From Cylindrotheca closterium (lineage: Eukaryota; Bacillariophyta; Bacillariophyceae; Bacillariales; Bacillariaceae), in contig CAKOGP040001974.1 in NCBI GenBank assembly GCA_933822405.4, positions 1-12,247 of the forward strand: a stretch of 12,247 nt of DNA, written 5' to 3'. Below the pieces are notes generated by a model, which saw only the letters and a list, made by a program, of their open reading frames with translations, was not told where the DNA came from and did not search any database. The position numbers and the translations under genes were made by a program. This document shows positions 6,069 through 12,247 of the stretch, piece after piece (the stretch's first letter is position 1; each line of letters opens with the position of its first letter).

Positions 6069-8804
6069 ATGTGGTTCCTCCTATCAACATTCTTGCTTGT
6101 CGCAGCTATAGCTGCAGAGGAGGAATCGAAGACACCCCCATACTTTTTTCTCATTGATGGATCAGATCAGCTGTGCTTGTCTGGAGAAGAGTTCAAACGA
6201 TGCTCAATCGATAGTCTGTTCTACGTCGTTGGATCTCCAGGTGCGTATGTGGCTTGTTCTCGCTTTGTCTTTTCGGCAATATACTCATCTATATTTCATC
6301 TTTCAGGAACATATGAGATCCATAAACGACCAATAGATGGAGTGTTGGATGAGGAGGAGGATGGCACATGCCTTGCAGTCAAAACTTGCGCAGAAGCTGA
6401 CCTTAACAAACGATCAGAGGCCAAGCTTGCAAAGTGCTCTTACTGCGGTTCCAAAGATTGGAATATTGTAGGTGACACTGACACTGGATATATCTTAACT
6501 CATAACGACGGCAAGACGTGTTTGGTGCGAGAGTCTGGAGGAACTGCAGCTATGACAGGACCTTGTGATGTGAAAAACGCAACTGCGTACACACCACTCA
6601 AATTACAGTTTGCTTCTGCAGCGGACATCAAAACAATGAGTTCTCATGGCGCTCGATTGATTGGAGCTGCGAGTGATGGAGATAAGGGGGCAATCGAGTC
6701 GATGCTCAAGGATGGAGTTGATGTGAACGTCCGTGATTGGGATGACCTAACTGCGCTCATTCCAGCAGCATCTTCTGGACAGCTAGATATTTGCAAAATC
6801 CTTGTTGGTGCAGGAATAGATGTCAATGCGAAAGATAAAGATGGAATCACGGCACTAATGGAAGCCAGTATCATGGGCCATACTCACGTGGTCAAATATT
6901 TGATCGAAAGTGGGGCAAATGTGGAGGAAGCAGCTGCATCCGAGGTGACGGCATTGTGGTTGTCAGCCAGCGAAGGTCGTGTCGACGTTATGAAAGAGCT
7001 GCTAGAGAATAGCGCTGATGCATCGAACACACGGGTGGACGGGATCTCAGCTTTGATGACTGCATCTGTGGGGGGGCACGTGGACGCCGTGCAGCTGTTG
7101 CTTGAACATGGCGCCGATCCTATTCATACGGATCGTGATGGCCTTACCCCTTTGATGAATGCCGCTGAGAACGGATCAGTGGAGATTATGAAGTCTTTGA
7201 TCGACCGTGTTGATGATCAATCATATGTGAATATGATGTCTAATACGGGGTTCAGCGCTCTCATCATTGCGTCAGCGCACGGGCATTTGGAGGCGGTTGA
7301 ATATCTAATCGCTTCCGGAAGTGAAATTGATGCAGTATACAGCAATGGAGTTACAGCTCTCATGTACGCGGCCGCATCAGGTCATGCATCGGTGATGGAG
7401 GCGCTGATTGGCCATGGGAAAGCAAGTCTGGATTTGAAGCACACGAATGGAGGAACTGCTCTCCTTGAAGCAGCTTCTAGCGGGATGGTCGAGGCAATCA
7501 AAGTCCTTGTAGCGAATGGAGCCGAAGTTGATTTTGTCGATGACGATGGGGTTACCCCATTGATGGCAATTGCTTCACAAGGAAACGCAGAGGCTCAATC
7601 AACAATCTTGGAAGCGCTCAAGAAGTCAAAATCATCACAGGATCTGGTAGGCCACATTAACCTATTGTCACATTCTGGTGGTTCATCGGTCATGTTTGCT
7701 GCTGCCGGAGGACATGTAGCTTGCGCCGAAGAATTGATCAAAAGTGGAGCAGATGTGGTCGCAATTGCGCGCGCGCAACCTGGTTACGAGGAGAAGCTAG
7801 CAAAGATGATTGAAGAAGGTCAAGTTCAAGAAGAGGAACCTCATGTAGATGGAGTTACTGCGCTTCATGTGGCATCCCAAGGCGGCTACATTGACATGGT
7901 GAACACGCTACTAGAAGCGGGGGCGGATGTCTCCCATCTTGACGATTCGAAAAGATCTGCACTTGTTATGGCTGTGCAGGGAAACCATGGCGAAGTTGCA
8001 AGCATTCTAGTCACTGCAGGTTCTGATCCAAACACAGCCTATACAGACGACGATGGTGTCGTACATAACCTGCTTTTCGATGCCATTGTTGTTGAGCATG
8101 AGGAGTTTGCGACGCTTCTGATCCAGCATGGGTGTAACATATACCATAAGGACGACAAGAACGTCAATACCCTCCTTCAAGCAAGCCATCGGGGGTTGCA
8201 TCGCGTAGTCGAAGCTCTCCTTGAAAAGCATGGAAAAGCCGACACTCCATTTATAGATGATGCAAGTGATGACGGTATAACTCCACTCATCGCAGCATCC
8301 TCTGAGGGTCATGGAGATTGCGTCCAGCTGTTGATAGCCGCAGGCGCAAGTCTCGATATGAAGGATACGGATGGGACCAACTCTTTGATGGCTGCTGCAG
8401 CTCGTGGACATTTGGACGTTGTGTCCAAGCTTCTAGCGGCAGGTGCAAAGATCAACGAGCAAAATGTTGACGGCCATACCGCACTCATGTTCGCCTACAA
8501 TGGAAAGAATCAAGTTGAAACCTTATGGGAAAGATACAATCAATTTGTCTCCGAATCTCAAGCCGACGAAGAAAACAAGGATAATGTTGATGACAACGGT
8601 ACCGGAAAAACCATCCGCGAAGCTTTGGATAGTCATTCGTCTCTCGTACAACTTCTCTTAAAGAATGGTGCCGATGCTTCATTGAAGGACAAAGAGGGTC
8701 ATGTCGCCAAGGACTTTGATTTCCATCCCGACATTGACGGTGAAATCCTAGACAAGGAATCCAAAGCTGAAGAAGTTCGGGACAAGAGTGAACATGAATT
8801 GTAG
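6069..8804 (+). CDS. Secretory-pathway ankyrin-repeat protein with Cys-rich N-terminal domain
   Basis: The protein enters the ER: residues 1-16 (MWFLLSTFLLVAAIAA) form a clear signal peptide, and I see no later TM helix. The whole frame is open (911 codons), but 6241-6306 has a GTGCGT donor, pyrimidine-rich 3' end and TTTCAG acceptor. Splicing this 66-nt intron keeps frame and gives 889 residues. Residues about 25-150 are Cys-rich with repeated CL...C...W patterns (CLAVKTC, KCSYC, KTCLVRESGG), resembling a ricin-B-like beta-trefoil; this is tentative. About 18 ankyrin repeats follow, with canonical cores such as DGVTALHVASQGGYIDMV and DGITALMEASIMGHTHVV. Several repeats carry insertions, for example an acidic one near 7790-7845. 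The acidic tail ends KSEHEL, near but not matching the KDEL-type ER retrieval consensus. Ankyrin repeats usually mediate protein binding; the partner is unknown. No catalytic motif is seen. Confidence 0.85.
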   Translation: MWFLLSTFLLVAAIAAEEESKTPPYFFLIDGSDQLCLSGEEFKRCSIDSLFYVVGSPGAYVACSRFVFSAIYSSIFHLSGTYEIHKRPIDGVLDEEEDGTCLAVKTCAEADLNKRSEAKLAKCSYCGSKDWNIVGDTDTGYILTHNDGKTCLVRESGGTAAMTGPCDVKNATAYTPLKLQFASAADIKTMSSHGARLIGAASDGDKGAIESMLKDGVDVNVRDWDDLTALIPAASSGQLDICKILVGAGIDVNAKDKDGITALMEASIMGHTHVVKYLIESGANVEEAAASEVTALWLSASEGRVDVMKELLENSADASNTRVDGISALMTASVGGHVDAVQLLLEHGADPIHTDRDGLTPLMNAAENGSVEIMKSLIDRVDDQSYVNMMSNTGFSALIIASAHGHLEAVEYLIASGSEIDAVYSNGVTALMYAAASGHASVMEALIGHGKASLDLKHTNGGTALLEAASSGMVEAIKVLVANGAEVDFVDDDGVTPLMAIASQGNAEAQSTILEALKKSKSSQDLVGHINLLSHSGGSSVMFAAAGGHVACAEELIKSGADVVAIARAQPGYEEKLAKMIEEGQVQEEEPHVDGVTALHVASQGGYIDMVNTLLEAGADVSHLDDSKRSALVMAVQGNHGEVASILVTAGSDPNTAYTDDDGVVHNLLFDAIVVEHEEFATLLIQHGCNIYHKDDKNVNTLLQASHRGLHRVVEALLEKHGKADTPFIDDASDDGITPLIAASSEGHGDCVQLLIAAGASLDMKDTDGTNSLMAAAARGHLDVVSKLLAAGAKINEQNVDGHTALMFAYNGKNQVETLWERYNQFVSESQADEENKDNVDDNGTGKTIREALDSHSSLVQLLLKNGADASLKDKEGHVAKDFDFHPDIDGEILDKESKAEEVRDKSEHEL
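6241..6306 (+). other. Probable 66-nt in-frame intron in the ankyrin gene
   Basis: Exon 1 would end CCAG at 6240, and exon 2 resumes at 6307 with GAACATATG. The donor is GTGCGT and the acceptor TTTCAG after a T-rich run. The length falls in the range of the window's other introns (62-86 bp). The encoded 22 residues (AYVACSRF...FHLSG) are hydrophobic and unlike the flanking sequence. The intron has no stop codon and is a multiple of three, so retention would not break the frame. Confidence 0.75.
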
Positions 8805-9080
8805 ATACCTCTGTCTATCGAGAGAGAAATACCGAAGCTATAGCATGGAATTGACGTACGATATTGATGGTTTTCTGAAAGGTTTTGTCTACTACCGGTA
8901 GAATTGAATTGCCCACAAGCCCGAATGAGGGCTGATGCTGTTACTCTAGAGTTGGTGAGCAAAAAGGCTCCTATAAATTTGCTTCAACCTGCGTCTAAAC
9001 CAGTAGTCTGCAATTTCAATTTGCGGGGTCGTGAAAACTGCTCAGTCTATACGAATTACAGTAGGGTGGGAAAGGACAAT

Positions 9081-9936
9081 TTATTCTTCCTCAATCTTTG
9101 GTGCCAAGTAGTACTTGACGTATCCGTAGTCTTGAATGGGATACTCGATTACAACAGGTACTTCCGGGCTCATGCTGATCATAACATGATCAGACAGGCT
9201 TGTTGCCTTTGTGAAGAAGTTCAGATATCTCAACGCGAAATTGAGTTCCACAGGTTCTTCCATGTCAATGATAACCTGGTCCTTCTCTTTTTCAGCTGAC
9301 GCATTGGCACGCGTCAAAATATTACCGGTACCAATGTTTCCAGTAACACTAAAGCGCACGCCTTCTTTTCCACAACTGATAGTGCATGTATCACCCAATA
9401 CCTGCAAATCACGAACAATTCTTTCGAACTCTCGAGAAGGCATCTTTATAGAACACTTGTATGGTGTGTCCGGGATCCCCAACTGCTCATAGTCAATGTC
9501 CATCAATTTCAATTCTGATACACAGGGATTAAGGTGAAAAATATTAGGCTGGAAAAGGTGGTCTTGAAGAAGATCCTAGTAATCGAAACGTACCAAAATC
9601 AGCAATAGTGTCATTTTTTTGCCCCTCGAACAAAAGTGTCAATGCATCACCTTCGTCTTCTGCCTTGAAGGTTACTGTGTCGTCATTGTTGAGCATCTTG
9701 AAGATTTTGGACATGTTTGCTGTGTTGATACCAAGAGCATTTGGCCTATCACATCGATAATGGTCGAATGCTCCGGCTCCAAGTCGAACTGCAACCAATG
9801 AGACATGAGCGGAATCCATGGATTGAATCGAAATTTCTTCCTCACTGCAATCAAGGTTGCAGTCCTTTACAAGATCCTTAATGGATTCGATGATTTGTTT
9901 CATCGTGACGCCATTGGTCAACCGAGCTTCGAACAT
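9081..9936 (-). CDS. Proliferating cell nuclear antigen (PCNA), two exons
   Basis: PCNA is the trimeric sliding clamp that holds replicative polymerases and repair factors on DNA in the nucleus. Exons are 9936-9594 and 9514-9081, joined across a 79-bp GT-AG intron (GTACG donor, TATCAG acceptor) to give 258 residues; the family norm is about 260. Clamp motifs are MDSAHVSLV (40-48, with the PIP-pocket H44), RCDR (61-64) and GINTANMSKIFKM (69-81). The junction reads DF-E-LKLMD. The interdomain loop LMDIDYEQLGIP (118-129) follows. K164, the ubiquitin/SUMO acceptor, is conserved in SCGKEGV, and the C-terminus LAPKIEEE is typical. The ATG at 9936 starts directly at MFEARL, as in other PCNAs. The gene is divergent from SmD1, with an E2F-like site between them. 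Confidence 0.97.
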
Positions 9937-10287
9937 TGTACTTTGTTTGCTTTGAAAAAGGACTTCAAAAGAGTGTTTGCGCTCTGTCCTCAAAAGTTGA
10001 AAAAAATGCCGCCCCATAGTGCACCAGTACAACGTCTACGCAGGTAGGTTTTGAAGCACCTTTCCGTACGACAGTTTCCAAAAAGATGATTATTTTATGG
10101 CGCGTTATTTACAGTAGCCGGCTGGCTATGTTGCTCTTGTTATATGGCTTGGCGCGAAAAACGTTTGACACTTGACTCAAAGGACTAAATCATTTGTTGA
10201 CGGGTGATAGACGTACGGAATTGAGCATCAAACCAGCAACATGGTTCAACAAAAATTGCTAGTGCCAACCAACTTGGATGATTAGCA
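9937..10287. promoter_or_regulatory. Divergent PCNA / SmD1 promoter region
   Basis: These 351 bp lie between two divergent start codons. They contain GGCGCGAAAA at 10151-10160, a close match on the minus strand to the E2F/DP consensus TTTSSCGC, and a weaker GGCGCG core at 10099-10104. The strong site is about 215 bp upstream of the PCNA ATG and about 130 bp upstream of the SmD1 ATG. I see no clear TATA box. Confidence 0.6.
10151..10160 (-). promoter_or_regulatory. E2F/DP-type binding site
   Basis: Read on the minus strand the site is TTTTCGCGCC, containing TTTCGCGC, a full match to TTTSSCGC. E2F sites in PCNA promoters are well known in plants and animals, which makes S-phase control plausible here; occupancy is inferred. 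Confidence 0.6.
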
Positions 10288-10718
10288 ATGAAGCTTGTGA
10301 AATTTCTACAGAAGCTGAATAGAGAACAAGTGACAATCGAGCTAAAGAATGGGACTGTAATACAAGGGACGGTAGTTGGTGTCGACGCAACCATGAACTG
10401 TCATTTGAAGAAAGCCAAAGTAACTGTGTAAGTTGTGTCAAAACCTGCATACATCTGGTAACTGCACACTCTCTTTCTCATTAACTTCCCCTTTTTTCTC
10501 TATGGTTTCCTAGACGCGGTAAGAATCCCGTTGCATATGCTACCCTTTCCGTTCGAGGTTCAACAATGAGGGCGTGGTTATTGCCAGAAAGCTTGAATTT
10601 GGATGCACTTTTGGTTGACGATACTCCGAAAAAGTCCTTGGTTCAAAAATCAGCTGCAAACACTACTCAAGGACGAGGCAGAGGAAGAGGTCGCGGGCGT
10701 GGTCGAGGACGAAGATAG
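10288..10718 (+). CDS. Small nuclear ribonucleoprotein SmD1, two exons
   Basis: SmD1 is one of seven Sm proteins that ring the U-rich Sm site of spliceosomal U1, U2, U4 and U5 snRNAs. Exons are 10288-10427 and 10514-10718; the 86-bp intron has a GTAAGT donor and a TTTCCTAG acceptor, giving 114 residues. The start [22 protein letters not shown] is close to SmD1 from other eukaryotes, including MKLV at the very N-terminus. Sm1 covers the [19 protein letters not shown] region with the MN RNA-contact pair in [11 protein letters not shown]. Sm2 appears as [18 protein letters not shown]. The tail from about residue 98 is an RG repeat (GRGRGRGRG), the usual target of arginine methylation and SMN-type binding. 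SmD3 also has an RG tail, but its N-terminus differs. A possible AATAAA poly(A) signal follows at 10785. Confidence 0.96.
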
Positions 10719-10784
10719 GTGTTGCACCCTATCGTAATTTTTGGGATTTGTGTAGTCGGCATGTTTCAGGGTAGGTCACAAAAC

Positions 10785-10790
10785 AATAAA
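10785..10790 (+). terminator. Possible SmD1 polyadenylation signal
   Basis: AATAAA lies 66 nt after the SmD1 stop codon in an A-rich stretch. It matches the canonical eukaryotic signal, but the use of this hexamer in this lineage is not shown by the sequence. Confidence 0.35.
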
Positions 10791-10807
10791 CATATCATAA
10801 ACAACCT

Positions 10808-10861
10808 ATAACTAGCACCTAAGCTGTTGAAGAATAACTAGCACCTAAGCTGTTGAAGAAT
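10808..10861. repeat. Perfect 26-bp tandem duplication
   Basis: The 26-bp unit beginning ATAACTAGCACC occurs twice without a mismatch (10808-10833 and 10834-10859), followed by two more matching bases. It lies in the 3' region between the convergent SmD1 and RsfS genes. Confidence 0.95.
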
Positions 10862-10980
10862 GGAAAATCCTAATATTTTAATCGTAGTAAGGTTTTCAGC
10901 AAAAAATTGGGCGCTACGTGAAGGCTGCTTGAGTTTCCAAAACGAGCGGATGAAACGCTGCAACCTACGCGCAGTCATCT

Positions 10981-11768
10981 CTAGGACCAGAATGGATCGT
11001 CCTCTTCAATTCCTTCGGCTGGGCTTACCCCGCTTGTCTGGTCGATAGTGTTGGGAATAATGACATCCGATAGATCCATTTGTTCGCCACCCTTATTTTC
11101 CCATTGCCCTTCAATATTGTAATAGAGTCTGCTCTTGGGTGTCATGACATGGCAAATAACACCTCCGTAGTCCAGAACCATCCACCCTGATTCTGCGCTA
11201 CCTTCAGGAACACCGGTCGAACCTGGTAACAGATCGAAATCATTTGAAACGTCATCCTTTATTGCAGCAGCGATCGCTTGATTTTGAGGCCGGGAATTTC
11301 CACTTGAGATCTGAAGTCGAACATTGATTGAGTAAAGATCGAGATGCGCCGTGTTACAATATAGTCATTCGTATAAACTTACAACAACGAAAGTAGTCAG
11401 CGTTGATACAGTTGATACGCGGAGAGCTACAATGTTTTCTGCTTTCCTTCCATCAGCGGCCCGAACAATACACCTGACGAGGTCAGCTAATTCGTCGTCC
11501 TCTGGAGTCGTTATAGGCAAATCTCCTACCATGTTCTTTCCTTCCATTGGTTTCTCGATGAAGTCGATCATTTCGTTACTTTTATCCTTTGCAAAAAGTT
11601 CAGAGTTTAGCGGTCTACAAACAGGATTTCACAGGTTAGAATATTCGTTTGAAAGATGTGCAGAGTAAGTAGTACTTGAAAGCATGCATCTGACCTCAGT
11701 TTGTTGAGCGACAAGGAAACCACTCTATACCTCATTATAATGGCGGCAAGGATGAAGGATCGAAACAT
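10981..11768 (-). CDS. RsfS/Iojap-family ribosome silencing factor, organellar
   Basis: RsfS binds ribosomal protein uL14 and blocks subunit joining; eukaryotic copies act in plastids or mitochondria. The core is secure: exon 11614-11383 (DDELADLVRCIVRAADGRKAENIVALRV, ending TTFVV) joins across a 72-bp GT-AG intron to exon 11310-10981. That exon begins ISSGNSRPQNQAIAAAI and continues with SGWMVLDYGGVICHVMTPKSRLYYNIEGQW, the classic family blocks. The first exon is less sure. An ATG at 11768 opens MFRSFILAAIIM, with a donor at 11730 (GTATAG, 116-bp intron, 199 residues) or at 11694 (GTCAGA, 80-bp intron, 211 residues). Both keep frame to the acceptor TTTGTAG. The longer form adds a basic, acid-free segment like a mitochondrial presequence; the shorter resembles a signal peptide. 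Met at 11571 is a fallback start. The C-terminal tail is acidic. Confidence 0.85.
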
Positions 11769-11891
11769 TACAGTCGACGGCAGTTGATGAGAAAGATGGT
11801 GCTGTTCTCAGAAGGAAGAAGAGTTACAGTATTATTGTGTCACGTCCCAGGAGAACATTTCACCGAATTTTTGGTTCACTTGAACGACAGA

Positions 11892-11909
11892 TACAGTACA
11901 CGTACTGTA
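11892..11909. repeat. 8-bp inverted repeat with ACGT core
   Basis: TACAGTAC and GTACTGTA are perfect reverse complements separated by AC. The near-palindrome lies about 125 bp upstream of the RsfS start and could be a dimeric factor site; this is inference. Confidence 0.7.
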
Positions 11910-11942
11910 GCATGACAGACACATGTTAGTCTGTTTATTCAA

Positions 11943-11999
11943 ACGTGTACCGGTGCCCTGGTACACGTGTACCGGTATGGTCAGTACAAGTACCGGTAG
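11943..11999. repeat. Spaced ACCGGT palindrome cluster
   Basis: ACCGGT occurs at 11949, 11971 and 11992, spaced 22 and 21 bp, about two helical turns. The first two share the 12-mer ACGTGTACCGGT. Within them, GGTACACGTGTACC (11960-11973) is a perfect 14-bp palindrome with a CACGTG core. Confidence 0.8.
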
Positions 12000-12055
12000 T
12001 GTACTATACATCTGCCACTAAAATTCTCATTTCATGCCCTCAAAAAATGCCAAGT

Positions 12056-12148
12056 TTCGCGCGAAGCGCGAAGTTTCATGAAAGTTGAAAGGGGTTCCGG
12101 GCGAAGCCCCGTACCTTTTCTACCGAGGAAAACCAACTTTCATGAAAC
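12056..12148. repeat. Inverted repeat associated with two GCGAAGC mini-hairpins
   Basis: A perfect 7-bp hairpin TTCGCGC-GAA-GCGCGAA lies at 12056-12072. It is followed by 15-bp perfect inverted arms at 12073-12087 (GTTTCATGAAAGTTG) and 12134-12148. Between the arms is a second hairpin, GGGC-GAA-GCCC (12099-12109). Each arm contains the palindrome TTTCATGAAA. It could be a small MITE-like or extruding element; no transposase or target-site duplication was recognised. Confidence 0.75.
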
Positions 12149-12247
12149 CTCATGTGATGCATCGACGGTTGATGCCAGACCGGCCACCACTACTACCAAG
12201 GACAAATGATAAATGTAAACTGCACTACTACAACTATTCATAGGTGA

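Larger units (their letters stand above)
11769..12247. other. Gene-free 479 bp upstream of RsfS, palindrome-rich
   Basis: I find no coding signature here. The part near 11769 should hold the RsfS promoter and 5' UTR. The rest contains an inverted repeat (11892-11909), three ACCGGT copies at 21-22 bp spacing, and a hairpin-rich inverted repeat (12056-12148). The final 100 bp show nothing I recognise. Confidence 0.6.

Noticed and set aside
8007..8411. 134-codon minus-strand frame within the ankyrin gene
   Set aside because: It is antisense to well-formed ankyrin repeats and resembles nothing known.
6069..8804. Horizontal transfer of the ankyrin gene from bacteria
   Set aside because: Repetitive ankyrin sequence spreads widely and can suggest transfer, but the probable spliceosomal intron and the signal peptide fit a resident eukaryotic gene.
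9805..10047. 80-codon plus-strand frame across the PCNA start
   Set aside because: It is antisense to PCNA exon 1 and its leader, with no independent coding evidence.
12055..12062. TTTCGCGC as a second E2F site
   Set aside because: It matches the consensus, but it is part of the hairpin stem in the inverted repeat and lies about 290 bp from the RsfS start. The structural explanation is simpler.

Overview
The window looks like nuclear DNA of a photosynthetic stramenopile, most likely a diatom. The evidence is mixed. Spliceosomal introns are short (about 62-86 bp, GT-AG) and interrupt conserved eukaryotic proteins (PCNA, SmD1, isocitrate lyase). The first gene begins with a signal peptide whose predicted cleavage point reads A-F, the hallmark of diatom bipartite plastid targeting. 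Spacing is compact, with 93-351 bp between genes. I do not assign a species.

Layout: eight genes, strictly alternating in strand. (1) 278-1390 +, plastid-targeted RimP-like ribosome maturation factor. (2) 1593-2897 -, rhomboid intramembrane serine protease. (3) 3238-3771 +, PRL/PTP4A-type prenylated phosphatase. (4) 3865-5823 -, isocitrate lyase in five exons. (5) 6069-8804 +, secretory-pathway protein with a Cys-rich, possibly beta-trefoil N-terminal domain and about 18 ankyrin repeats; it probably contains a 66-nt in-frame intron. (6) 9081-9936 -, PCNA in two exons. (7) 10288-10718 +, spliceosomal SmD1 in two exons. (8) 10981-11768 -, RsfS/Iojap-type organellar ribosome silencing factor in three exons. 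The window ends in a gene-free stretch (11769-12247) rich in palindromes.

Because of the alternation, neighbours share either a promoter (rhomboid/PRL, ICL/ankyrin, PCNA/SmD1) or a short 3' region. The 351-bp PCNA/SmD1 promoter holds a strong E2F-type site, which fits S-phase control of PCNA. The genes do not form one pathway: they cover organelle translation (RimP and RsfS), DNA replication, splicing, the glyoxylate cycle, membrane proteolysis and phosphatase signalling.

I found no CRISPR array, viral gene, tRNA, rRNA or transposase. The least explained material is the secreted ankyrin protein and the 11892-12148 region: spaced ACCGGT palindromes, followed by an inverted repeat associated with two GCGAAGC mini-hairpins.
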